From contig JAEURK010000071.1 of assembly GCA_016789175.1 (NCBI GenBank), positions 1-54,728 of the forward strand: a stretch of DNA of 54,728 nucleotides, read 5' to 3'. Below the pieces are notes generated by a model. It had not been told where the DNA came from and made no database searches. It was given only the letters and a program-made list of their open reading frames with translations. The position numbers were made by a program, and so were the translations under genes. Positions 1-7,292 of this stretch are shown piece by piece. Position 1 is the stretch's first letter. Every line of letters starts with the position of its first letter. This DNA comes from Anaerolineales bacterium (GTDB lineage Bacteria > Chloroflexota > Anaerolineae > Anaerolineales > UBA6663).

Positions 1-162
1 ATCCACGTCGCCCTCGAACGGCGCCACGACCAGCTGAGCGAGAAAGACGACCCCGACGGCCGCCAGCAGCGCATAGGTCACCCACACCCGGTGGAGCGGC
101 AGTGGGATCGAGCGCTGGCCGGGCTGAGGGCGCGGGGCTTCCGGGGCGGCGGGCCCGGTCAC
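1..162 (-). CDS. Rhomboid-like membrane protein, N-terminal fragment
   Basis: The gene is read leftward and runs off the window edge; only the first 54 codons are visible. The GTG start overlaps the gmk stop codon (GTGA), which is typical of translational coupling. The visible protein has a proline-rich N-terminus (about residues 1-22), then an RVWVTYALLAAVGVVFLAQL segment forming one strong transmembrane helix, then an acidic loop. This 'short cytosolic tail, RVxVTYxLL, first helix' arrangement is how many bacterial rhomboid intramembrane serine proteases begin. The catalytic Ser and His would lie outside the window, so the family is inferred from the N-terminus only. Any other small membrane protein remains possible. 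Confidence 0.45.
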   Translation of the reverse strand, partial: MTGPAAPEAPRPQPGQRSIPLPLHRVWVTYALLAAVGVVFLAQLVVAPFEGDVD

Positions 163-779
163 AGACGCACCTGGCGCGCCTGCACCCGGCTGTGCTCGGA
201 TTCGATGATCGCCAGGATGGTGTCGACCGTGGTCTCCAGCGCGTAATCGCGGTTGACGACGAAGTAATCGAACTCTTTCATCCGCGCGAGCTCCTGACGG
301 GCTGTGGCGATGCGCAGCTTGAGGCCTTCAGGCGTCTCGGTCTTGCGCTCGCGCAGGCGCTCCACCAGTTCCTCCTCGGAAGCGGGCGCGATGAAGATCG
401 TGACGGCGTCGGGACATAACTGTTTAACCGTGGCGGCGCCCTGCACATCCAGGCGCATGATCACGTCGTGGCCGGTGGCCAGAGCGTCGCGCACCTGCTG
501 CTTGGGGATGCCCTTGTAGTCGTTGTAGACCCGGGCCCACTCGAATAACTCGTTGTGGTCGATCATCTCGGCGAACGCGTCGTTGGAGATGAAGAAATAA
601 TCGCGCCCATGCACTTCACCGGGCCGCGGCGGACGGGTGGTGGCCGTGACGACGAAGTGGAAGGAGAGCCGTCGCTCCTTCATGCGGGTGAGCACCGTAT
701 CTTTGCCTACGCCCGACGGCCCGCTCAACACGATGAGCAGCGGCTGGGGGAGGGGGATGTTGGTCCAGGCATCTGACAT
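159..779 (-). CDS. gmk: Guanylate kinase
   Basis: Phosphorylates GMP to GDP with ATP in purine nucleotide synthesis; cytosolic. The 206-residue protein has the family's usual length. The P-loop GPSGVGKD is at residues 20-27, followed by the GMP-binding stretch TTRPPRPGEVHGRDYFF and the LDVQGAATVK segment, all diagnostic of guanylate kinase. An upstream in-frame extension of about 80 residues is rejected because it is low-complexity sequence translated from the 18-bp tandem repeat; the start MSDAWTN gives the standard length. The downstream rhomboid-like gene overlaps the stop by 4 bases. The divergent fmdB-like gene shares the upstream region. Confidence 0.95.
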   Translation of the reverse strand: MSDAWTNIPLPQPLLIVLSGPSGVGKDTVLTRMKERRLSFHFVVTATTRPPRPGEVHGRDYFFISNDAFAEMIDHNELFEWARVYNDYKGIPKQQVRDALATGHDVIMRLDVQGAATVKQLCPDAVTIFIAPASEEELVERLRERKTETPEGLKLRIATARQELARMKEFDYFVVNRDYALETTVDTILAIIESEHSRVQARQVRL

Positions 780-840
780 CCGCCCATGATAATCGATGGG
801 TCGGGTTTGCTGGGGGGGCGGTAAGACCCGGGCGGCGGCC

Positions 841-903
841 AGGGTAGAAGCGACTGCAAGGGTCGAGGCGACTGCAAGGGTCGAGGCGACCACAAGGGTC
901 GCC
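841..903. repeat. 18-bp tandem repeat ending in a GGCGACC hairpin
   Basis: Three 18-bp units of the form AGGGTCGAGGCGACTGCA run from 841 to 894. The last passes into a hairpin, GGCGACC (885-891) pairing with GGTCGCC (897-903). The hairpin has the same core (GGCNRCC-ACAA-GGGYCGCC) as copies near 10554, 16561, 32821 and 41057. The block lies in the divergent region between gmk and the FmdB-like gene. Confidence 0.75.
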
Positions 904-940
904 TCTACACGAGAAGACGGATATTCGCGATAATGCCGGT

Positions 941-1318
941 ATGCCCTACTACGACTACTTTTGTGCGGATTGCCAGAAACGGATATCGGTGTTTCAAAGC
1001 TACAAAGACTATGGCGTCGTCGCACCCGTCTGCCCCGAGTGCAGTGGCACGCACCTGAAACGCAAGTTGACGCGCGTGCGCATCGCGAAAAGCGAAGACC
1101 GCCGGATGGAGGAGATGGCCGATCCGGCGAGCATGTTCGGCGACGTCGACGAAAACGACCCCAAGTCGGTAGCGCGTGCCATGCGCAAGATGGGGAGCCA
1201 GATGGGGGAGGATCTGCCGCCCGAATTCGGCGAGATCACCGATCGGCTCGAGGCGGGCGAATCACCCGAGTCGATCGAGCAGTCGCTGCCGGACCTGGGC
1301 GGCGGCGCCGACGATTGA
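941..1318 (+). CDS. FmdB-family zinc-ribbon protein
   Basis: A 125-residue protein whose first 35 residues form an FmdB-type zinc ribbon: MPYYDYFCADC with Cys8 and Cys11, and a second pair in CPEC at 31 and 34. The rest is acidic and predicted disordered, ending GGGADD. FmdB was named as a putative regulator in methylotrophs, but most members have no assigned role; metal binding is the only confident property. It is divergent from gmk and converges on tmk with a 6-bp gap. The start is fixed by the family's MPxYDYxC opening. Confidence 0.85.
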   Translation: MPYYDYFCADCQKRISVFQSYKDYGVVAPVCPECSGTHLKRKLTRVRIAKSEDRRMEEMADPASMFGDVDENDPKSVARAMRKMGSQMGEDLPPEFGEITDRLEAGESPESIEQSLPDLGGGADD

Positions 1319-1324
1319 GCGCGT

Positions 1325-1948
1325 TCAGGCGACGGTCGACAGACGCAGCGCCACGGCGTCCCACACCCTGGCCGCCAGCGTCTCCACCGACTGGGCTGCA
1401 TCGAGGCGCACCCAGCGCTTCGGTTCCGCCTCTGACAGGGCCAGATAGCCGTCTCGCACGCGATTGTGAAACTCCAAGGCATAGGCGTCGAGGCGGTTCC
1501 ATTCGCCGTCCCCGACCTTGCGCCGGCTGAGCCCGGTCTCGGCATCGATATCGAACAACAGCGTGAGGTCCGGGGTCAGGCCGCCGGTCGCGAAGGCCTG
1601 GATATGGCGCAGCGTGTCGAGTTCCAACCCGTGCCCATAGCCTTGATACGCCAGGGTGCTGTCGTAAAAGCGATCGCTGAGCACCAAGCCGCCGCGGTTC
1701 AGGTGCGGGCGGATGACCTCACCGACCAGCTGGGCGCGGGCAGCCGAGTACAACAGCAATTCGGCGCGCGGCTGCATGGCCGTGTTGTCGAGATCGTGCA
1801 AGACGTGTCGGATCTGCTCGCCGATGGTTGTGCCGCCGGGCTCGCGCGTCTGCAAGACGGCATAGCCTGCGGCGCGGAGCCGCTCGGCCAGGCGCGAGAT
1901 CTGCGTCGATTTTCCCGAGCCGTCGGGGCCCTCAAAGGTAATAAACAT
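1325..1948 (-). CDS. tmk: Thymidylate kinase
   Basis: Phosphorylates dTMP to dTDP with ATP, an essential step of DNA precursor synthesis. The 207-residue length is normal. The P-loop GPDGSGKST is at residues 7-15; the DRFYDST motif that contacts dTMP and the preceding TREPGG stretch are present. It lies downstream of the R3H ATPase gene on the same strand, separated by a short spacer that holds a palindrome. The ATG opening MFITFEGPDG is the usual family start. Confidence 0.95.
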   Translation of the reverse strand: MFITFEGPDGSGKSTQISRLAERLRAAGYAVLQTREPGGTTIGEQIRHVLHDLDNTAMQPRAELLLYSAARAQLVGEVIRPHLNRGGLVLSDRFYDSTLAYQGYGHGLELDTLRHIQAFATGGLTPDLTLLFDIDAETGLSRRKVGDGEWNRLDAYALEFHNRVRDGYLALSEAEPKRWVRLDAAQSVETLAARVWDAVALRLSTVA

Positions 1949-1962
1949 AGTCGCCGGACGTA

Positions 1963-1994
1963 GCGAGGAGCGATAGGTGCCTATCGCTCCTCGC
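1963..1994. repeat. Palindrome in the tmk / R3H ATPase spacer
   Basis: Perfect 15-bp arms, GCGAGGAGCGATAGG (1963-1977) and its complement (1980-1994), with a TG loop. The right arm is followed by a second CTTCGCTCCTCGC block ending near 2009, 7 bases from the R3H gene's stop codon. The GAGGAG/CTCCTC composition resembles the repeats at 33436-33928 and 39459-39545. It could act as an RNA hairpin between two co-directional genes. Confidence 0.7.
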
Positions 1995-2015
1995 CCTTCG
2001 CTCCTCGCGTCTTCA

Positions 2016-3653
2016 TCAATCCCGAAATAGCCTCACCCACCGCCGGGGCTCCTTGCCGTAGGAGTGCGAGATCAGGTTGGCTTTGCGCGCCAGGTCGTGC
2101 TGAAGTCGGCGGATATGCGGGGCGGCCGGCGGCAGGTCGTACGACGCGGCGCCGGTCAGCACCTGCTGAATGGCGCGCTGAGTCTCGTCGATGGCGTCTT
2201 CGGCCTCGTTTGTGCCACCGCCCGGTTGCACCCGCAGGCTGAACAGATCTGACAGAAAGTTCTCGATCTGGTTGGTCGTGTTGGCGCGCAGGACGTAGAT
2301 GGGCAGGCCGCGTTCTTCGGCATCGGCGATAGGACGCTGGCGCTGGCGGTAGTACGTCTTGAGCGTCACGATCGTCTGGGCCTCGTCGATCAGGTCGACC
2401 AGTTGAGCCGGCACGCGCAGGTGGCGGATGGCCTGATCGAGTCGATTGCGCGCGATCCCATAAGCGTAGATGCGCACGGGTTCGAGCCCGGCGTGAGGTT
2501 CGGCGGCCTCCGCCGAGGCCGCCAGCCGGCTTTGGGCCGGCGTGGGCGCGCCGTTCGGCTCACCGCTGCGCGGCGCACTCGCCGTGCGGACGGTCCCGGT
2601 CGGGAGTGCGGCGGCGGTTCGATGTCCGGCGCGGCTGGCCCGGCCCGGGGGCTGCGGGTCTGGCGGCTGCTCGATCTTGACCTGCCCGTCGACCACGCTG
2701 CGCACTTCCGGCGCGCGCGGGCGGCCGCGCAGGAGCGCGTCGACGGCGGTGGCGACATCGTGGTGCACGGCCAGTTGCTCGCGGGCCTGGATCTCGATCA
2801 GCACGTCGAAGGTCGGCGGCGCGCGGCGCTCGAGCACGGTCTTCTGGGTGCCGCGCCGACGGGCCTCCTCGTCGGAGAGCGTGACCGACTCGATCCCGCC
2901 GATCAGGTCGGCCAGGGTCGGGTTGAGCATCAAATTTTCGAGCGTGTTGCCGTGGGCAGTGCCGATCAACTGAACGCCGCGCTCGGCGATCGTGCGCGCG
3001 GCCATGGCCTCGAGCTCGCGCCCGATCTCGTCGATGACGATAATCTCGGGGTTGTGGTTCTCGACCGCCTCGATCATCACCTCGTGCTGCAGCGTCGGCT
3101 GAGCCACCTGCATGCGCCGCGCGCGCCCGACGGCGGGGTGTGGCACGTCGCCGTCGCCGCCGATCTCGTTCGAGGTGTCGACGATGACCACGCGCTTCTT
3201 CTCGGCCAGCGTGCGCGCGGCCTCGCGCAACATCGTGGTCTTGCCGATGCCGGGCCGGCCGAGCATCAGCACACTTTTGCCGCTGTCGATGATGTCCTGG
3301 ATGATGTCGATCGTGCCATAGACCGCGCGTCCGACGCGACAGGTCAACCCGACGATCTGGGCCCGGCGGTTGCGGATGGCGCTGATGCGATGCAGCGTCC
3401 GCTCCATGCCGGCCCGGTTGTCGGCGTCGAAGTCGCCGATCCGCGTGACCACATAGTCGATCTCGGCGCGCGTGATCTCATGGTCGGCCAGAACGACTTC
3501 GCCGTCGATGTAACGCGCGGTCGGCACCCGGCCGAGGTCCAGGATGATTTCAAGCAGTTCGTCGGTGCGGTTCGCGGCGGTGAGCTTGACGCCGATCTCC
3601 GGAGGGATGACGTCCAGCAGGGCGTGAAGGTCGTCGGTGATTCTCTTTTGCAT
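2016..3653 (-). CDS. R3H domain-containing AAA ATPase (YCF45 / SpoIIIAA-like)
   Basis: A 545-residue protein with a RecA-like ATPase core and a C-terminal nucleic-acid-binding domain. The Walker A motif GRPGIGKTT is at residues 132-140 and the Walker B strand IIVIDE at about 204-209; the region around DTSNEIGGDGD is characteristic of the YCF45/SpoIIIAA group. After a low-complexity linker (about 330-385) the protein ends in an R3H domain (about 505-545) with an RRLQHDLARKANLISHSYG core. The family occurs in cyanobacteria, plastids and Chloroflexota and probably acts on single-stranded nucleic acid, but its biological role is not established. It is probably co-transcribed with tmk. Confidence 0.88.
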   Translation of the reverse strand: MQKRITDDLHALLDVIPPEIGVKLTAANRTDELLEIILDLGRVPTARYIDGEVVLADHEITRAEIDYVVTRIGDFDADNRAGMERTLHRISAIRNRRAQIVGLTCRVGRAVYGTIDIIQDIIDSGKSVLMLGRPGIGKTTMLREAARTLAEKKRVVIVDTSNEIGGDGDVPHPAVGRARRMQVAQPTLQHEVMIEAVENHNPEIIVIDEIGRELEAMAARTIAERGVQLIGTAHGNTLENLMLNPTLADLIGGIESVTLSDEEARRRGTQKTVLERRAPPTFDVLIEIQAREQLAVHHDVATAVDALLRGRPRAPEVRSVVDGQVKIEQPPDPQPPGRASRAGHRTAAALPTGTVRTASAPRSGEPNGAPTPAQSRLAASAEAAEPHAGLEPVRIYAYGIARNRLDQAIRHLRVPAQLVDLIDEAQTIVTLKTYYRQRQRPIADAEERGLPIYVLRANTTNQIENFLSDLFSLRVQPGGGTNEAEDAIDETQRAIQQVLTGAASYDLPPAAPHIRRLQHDLARKANLISHSYGKEPRRWVRLFRD

Positions 3654-3755
3654 CGCTACCTGGCGTTGGCAGGGTCCAGCGCTCCCCCAATTTTATCAAG
3701 GAGTCGGCCGGGCCGTTAACGTGCTTTGACAATGCCCGTTTCGCACGGCCATGGC

Positions 3756-4751
3756 CTAAAGACCCGCAATCGTCGAGGGCTCATCCGGGCCCGATCTCAA
3801 GCCGGCTCGAGTCGGCGGGCGAAAATGGATCAGGCGCTCGACCTGGGCGACAGGGCGGGTGTTGCGGGCAGCCATAGCAGGGATCGACTGGAGCGCGGGT
3901 TCGGTCACGCGCACGACCAGGCGCTTCACCATCACGGCCTGCGACGCAACCTTCTCGAAGCCGGCCAGACGCAGCGGCTCCTGGAGCCAGTCCTGATACC
4001 GACGGACGTTGACGTAGACCGGCCGACCTGCGCGGTTGGCCGAGGTCAGGAAGTGCAGGGCCGAGGACACGATTTCGTCGGCCAGGTCGAAGGCTTCGGG
4101 GTGGACCACCGGGTCGACCCAGATCCCGAGCGGCCCGCGCCGCACCGCCAGGTGGGCGACCAGATCGTGCCCACGCTCGAGCACGTAACCGCGCCCGGCC
4201 TCAGGGGTCGGCTCGACCTGCTGCACCAGACGCGGGACGATGTCGTTGTAGAGCGCCAGGGTGTTGGGCCCATCTTCTTTGGAGGCGTGGCGGAGCGGCA
4301 GAGCGGGCGCCGTCGGCGCCAGGTCGTGGTTGAGGCGCCAGATCGTCTGCCGGGCGTAGATGGCGAAACCCGAGATCCGCAGCGCCTCGAACTCCGGGCT
4401 GCTTTCATCGACCTCGGCCAGCAGGTTGTGGCCGCCGCGGCCCCCGGCCTCCACCGCGAGCTGGTCGACCAGGGCCAGCCAGCCGGCGGGCTCGATCGAC
4501 CAGCCGGGTGCGATGAACAAGGCCCGGGCGCGCTCGTCGCCGGCCCGGTGCCGGAGCTGACCGAAGGCGCTGTGGCCCTCGTCGCGCCAGATCAGGGTGG
4601 GGGTGCCGGCACGCGGCATGAGATACGCGAGCAGGGCGCTCTGGAGCGGCTGAGTTCCGCGGGTCAGCCGGGTGGCCGAGTCGAGACACAACCCGCGCTC
4701 GCTCAGGGCGCGCACCAGGCCGACATCCCGCCAGTCGAAGGGCCGGATCAT
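3756..4751 (-). CDS. GNAT-like hypothetical protein
   Basis: A 331-residue soluble protein. It opens IRPFDWRDVGLVRALSERG, typical of a GNAT N-terminal strand and helix, and a second acetyltransferase-like half seems to follow (LRHASKEDGPNTLALYNDIVPRLVQQ), so it may contain two tandem GNAT folds, the second degenerate. No clear acetyl-CoA pyrophosphate-binding loop (Q/RxxGxG/A) can be picked out by eye, so acetyltransferase activity is uncertain. It is the last of three minus-strand genes; the two upstream genes are paralogues of each other. Confidence 0.6.
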   Translation of the reverse strand: MIRPFDWRDVGLVRALSERGLCLDSATRLTRGTQPLQSALLAYLMPRAGTPTLIWRDEGHSAFGQLRHRAGDERARALFIAPGWSIEPAGWLALVDQLAVEAGGRGGHNLLAEVDESSPEFEALRISGFAIYARQTIWRLNHDLAPTAPALPLRHASKEDGPNTLALYNDIVPRLVQQVEPTPEAGRGYVLERGHDLVAHLAVRRGPLGIWVDPVVHPEAFDLADEIVSSALHFLTSANRAGRPVYVNVRRYQDWLQEPLRLAGFEKVASQAVMVKRLVVRVTEPALQSIPAMAARNTRPVAQVERLIHFRPPTRAGLRSGPDEPSTIAGL

Positions 4752-4799
4752 GCCGTTATTGTATCGGCGAAAGGACTATTCGGGGCGGCGGCGCGTCTC

Positions 4800-5456
4800 T
4801 CAGGATTGGGAGAAAAGGGTCCCCGTAAACTGGCCGGTCTGGCGCCGCCGCGCCTCGGAGGGCAGGGTGGCGCCGGCGCACCGGTCGAGCAGCCCCTGCA
4901 ACGCGATCTGGAGGCGCTCGACTTCACGGATCGTTCCGCATCGGATCGCGAGCTCGCCAGGCACATCGTGCGTGAGCAAACCACGGGCCCGGTAGTGCTC
5001 GCGGCGGAGCTGGGCCAGGGCCTGGCTATCGTCGTCCAGGTGCCGATCATGGGCGATCAGCCGGGCGCGATCGTTGAGCTCGGGGAGGATGGCGCTCGAG
5101 ACCACGTCGGCCCAAAACACGCTGGCCTCGTCCACGCTGACCATGCCGTACAACTCGACGCCAGCTGCTGTGTGGACCGCTGCCGCGAGGCCGAACAGGT
5201 ACTCGGTGCCGTCGGTCGCGCGCCGCCACCAGCGCAACCCCTCGGGTTCGGCGACCCATTCCCATTCAAAGTCGCCAGGATCAGCGCCGAAGCGCCCGGC
5301 CAGCGCCACCGCCTCGTAGCTCTGCACATATTCCTGCAGGCGTCCCCAGACGCGGTGCGGGACGAGCAGCGTCAACTGCGTCTCGGGGATGTCTCGGAGC
5401 CTCGAAAAGCGATGTCTGGCGTTGTCAGAAACGATAAAGGACTTCGGTTGGGCCAT
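4800..5456 (-). CDS. Conserved hypothetical protein, paralogue A
   Basis: A 218-residue soluble protein of unrecognised family. Shared with the upstream gene at 5628-6257 are an HRFS motif near the N-terminus, the block ALAGRFGADPGDFEWEWV, EPEG.RWWRR, GVELYGMV and RREHYR...GTIREVER, showing tandem duplication with roughly half the residues identical. Aromatic-rich blocks (WEWV, RWW) suggest a compact fold rather than a coiled coil. The ATG is preceded by an excellent AGGAGGG ribosome-binding site at the right distance. A hairpin after the upstream paralogue may separate the two transcripts. No function can be assigned. Confidence 0.7.
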   Translation of the reverse strand: MAQPKSFIVSDNARHRFSRLRDIPETQLTLLVPHRVWGRLQEYVQSYEAVALAGRFGADPGDFEWEWVAEPEGLRWWRRATDGTEYLFGLAAAVHTAAGVELYGMVSVDEASVFWADVVSSAILPELNDRARLIAHDRHLDDDSQALAQLRREHYRARGLLTHDVPGELAIRCGTIREVERLQIALQGLLDRCAGATLPSEARRRQTGQFTGTLFSQS

Positions 5457-5577
5457 GCTGGCGCCCTCCTGGCGCAGCGCGCCAAGTGAGCCCTAACCGC
5501 TGTAAGAAATGGTTAGGAGGCTGACCGCATTCTAGCACTGCGTTGTCAGCGGCTGCAGAGGACTTCGGTCCTGGAAT

Positions 5578-5604
5578 CAAAGAACCACCGTTCAGCGGTG
5601 GTTC
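5578..5604 (-). terminator. Hairpin between the paralogue genes
   Basis: GAACCACCG (5582-5590) pairs with CGGTGGTTC (5596-5604) around a 5-base loop. Read on the minus strand, the stem is followed by TTTGATT. It lies about 25 bases past the stop of the 5628-6257 gene, as expected for a weak intrinsic terminator or attenuator. Confidence 0.6.
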
Positions 5605-5627
5605 GTGGCCAGCTCGGCGTCAGAGTC

Positions 5628-6257
5628 TTATGGAGTCGGACGCGGCGGTTGCGGCTTGAGCGAGAGGATTGAAGTCGTCGCGACCCGATCGAAGAGCTTC
5701 TTGATCGCAGCCTGGAAGCGCTCGACCTCGCGGATCGTGCCGCGGCGCACCATGGTTTTGTCCTGGCGATCGACTGTCAGCAAATCGCGGGTGCGGTAAT
5801 GCTCGCGGCGCAATTGGCGCAGGGCCTGGTTGGCGGTCATGTAGCGTTCTTCGGTCATTCGACGGGCGCGATCGTTGAGCTCGGCGATCAGAACGCCGGC
5901 GACGACGTCGGCCCAGAACGGGCTGTTTTCGTCGACCGTGACCATTCCGTAAAGCTCGACGCCCTGAAGGCGGCGAATCGCGGCCACGACCCCGAACAGG
6001 TGCTCGTTACCGTCACCGGCCCGGCGCCACCAGCGAATGCCCTCCGGCTCGTTGACCCACTCCCACTCGTATTCGCCCGGGTTGGCGCCAAACCGCCCGG
6101 CCAGCGAGATCGCTTCGTGTTTCTGGATGTGGATGCGCACGCGATCCCAGGTCACGGCGGGCACCAGCATCACCAGCTGGGCTTCAGGGTTCTCGTGTAG
6201 CTTCGAGAAACGATGACTCGGATGATCGTTGACCAGGAATCCCGTGTTGTACTTCAT
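5628..6257 (-). CDS. Conserved hypothetical protein, paralogue B
   Basis: A 209-residue paralogue of the downstream gene at 4800-5456, with the same ordered blocks: HRFSKL, SLAGRFGANPGEYEWEWV, EPEGIRWWRR, GVELYGMVTVDEN, FWADVV, ELNDRAR, LRREHYR and RRGTIREVERF. The start MKYNTGF is chosen because it aligns with the start of paralogue A and follows an AGAAGG ribosome-binding site; the in-frame upstream extension of about 69 residues has non-coding composition. It has no signal peptide or membrane segment. Function is unknown; the pair may form a hetero-oligomer. Confidence 0.7.
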   Translation of the reverse strand: MKYNTGFLVNDHPSHRFSKLHENPEAQLVMLVPAVTWDRVRIHIQKHEAISLAGRFGANPGEYEWEWVNEPEGIRWWRRAGDGNEHLFGVVAAIRRLQGVELYGMVTVDENSPFWADVVAGVLIAELNDRARRMTEERYMTANQALRQLRREHYRTRDLLTVDRQDKTMVRRGTIREVERFQAAIKKLFDRVATTSILSLKPQPPRPTP

Positions 6258-6654
6258 AGTTGATTTCGCCCGATTACCTTCTGTCAGGGTACCGACACCA
6301 CGCTTTGCGTTCAAGACAGTAACAGTATGGTATTGGTTGGCGCATCCTGCGTAAATGTGACCAGGGTCACGACCCCCAAAGGTACCGGGAGCGCCCTGTC
6401 CTGGGAAACCGCCCAATCGACGTAATCTTAAAGGATCATCGGCGAGGATCCCGCAGCTTGTCATGTGAGTCCCGGCCTCCTATAATGATCGAGTCTGTCG
6501 GTACCGTGGTTTTTGCCAGGATCCGGTCCGGTTGACCGGTCCACCGGCCTTTGGACGTCGATCCGGAGATGCCCGGGGCCTGGTCGTTCAGCGTAGGCTG
6601 AGGATCTGGATCCAGTTGTTGAGGTGGTTGTTATGGTCAGGTGAGGAGGTCACG
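6258..6654. other. Divergent non-coding region
   Basis: About 400 bp between two divergent genes. It contains the plus-strand promoter at 6458-6486 and a leader of roughly 160 bases with a CCGGT-TG-ACCGG hairpin near 6530. No convincing protein-coding sequence is seen. Its base composition is noticeably less GC-rich on the left side (6258-6360) than in neighbouring genes. Confidence 0.5.
6458..6486 (+). promoter_or_regulatory. Sigma-70-type promoter
   Basis: TTGTCA (6458-6463), a 17-bp spacer and TATAAT (6481-6486) form a near-consensus housekeeping promoter. It points at the Cys-motif gene starting at 6655, giving a leader of about 160 bases. Confidence 0.7.
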
Positions 6655-7071
6655 ATGTATGTTGAAACCGAGATCCTGTTTCCGCCGCGCCTCATCCCGC
6701 AATTGCGGGATGCGACCGGGCCGGAGTTCCGCAAGCTGGTCGATCATGTGTCGAGTCTGGACGAGGGCCATCCCGATAGCCTGGCCTTCACCTTGATGAT
6801 GGTGCGACTGAACGGCTGTCTCGATTGCGAAACCGACTCGTTCCGCGCCATGCGCGGCTGCGCGTTGTGTGCCCTTCAGACCCTGCGACGGTTCCGGACC
6901 AACGAAAAGGAACTCCTTCGGCTGTACAAGGCGGCCCAGAAGGATGTGATCGCCCAGGGCAGCCCGGCGGTCAGCCTCGCCAACCCGGCCGGGCCGCGCG
7001 CGCACGAGGGTGGCGCTCGCCAGAGCGTTCTTCCGAAGACCGGCCGGCGCTCGACGCCTCAACCCGTCTGA
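6655..7071 (+). CDS. Hypothetical protein with two CxxC motifs
   Basis: A 138-residue protein. The start at MYVETEILFP is supported by a GAGGAGG ribosome-binding site 5 bases upstream. Two cysteine pairs, CLDC and CALC, lie about 16 residues apart (about residues 60-80), and the N-terminal 110 residues look helical. The pairs could bind zinc or an iron-sulfur cluster. They recall, but do not match, the redox CxxC of AhpD-like proteins, because no following catalytic His is seen. The C-terminal 30 residues are low-complexity. It precedes lpd, separated by about 220 bp with its own promoter-like element. The family was not recognised. Confidence 0.65.
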   Translation: MYVETEILFPPRLIPQLRDATGPEFRKLVDHVSSLDEGHPDSLAFTLMMVRLNGCLDCETDSFRAMRGCALCALQTLRRFRTNEKELLRLYKAAQKDVIAQGSPAVSLANPAGPRAHEGGARQSVLPKTGRRSTPQPV

Positions 7072-7201
7072 GCCGAGGCGGCGCGGGCTGGCTGCCGACG
7101 TGTGCAAGCCGCTGCCCGGGGGCCAGGCAAGTTCGTCAGCCGGGTCAACTCGCCCCTTACCCACGCTTCACAGGCGTGAGGCCCAGGCCGGCTGGTTCGA
7201 T

Positions 7202-7210
7202 TGGTACAAT
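7202..7210 (+). promoter_or_regulatory. Extended -10 element before lpd
   Basis: TGGTACAAT matches an extended -10 (TGnTANAAT) and lies about 85 bases before the lpd start. No good -35 hexamer is seen, as is common with extended -10 promoters. Confidence 0.4.
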
Positions 7211-7292
7211 AACCCCCGACCAGACAAACTATCGAGGATGAGCGCGCCGTGATCGAGCGGCGCGCCCGTTTTCGACGTGATGGGGATCCACC

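Noticed and set aside
780..1025. N-terminal extension of guanylate kinase
   Set aside because: The extra residues are a translated 18-bp tandem repeat (VASTLAVAST pattern) and the standard length is reached from MSDAWTN.
2403..3719. Large plus-strand reading frame opposite the R3H ATPase gene
   Set aside because: It is a GC-driven antisense frame with no recognisable motifs; the minus strand encodes a clear ATPase.
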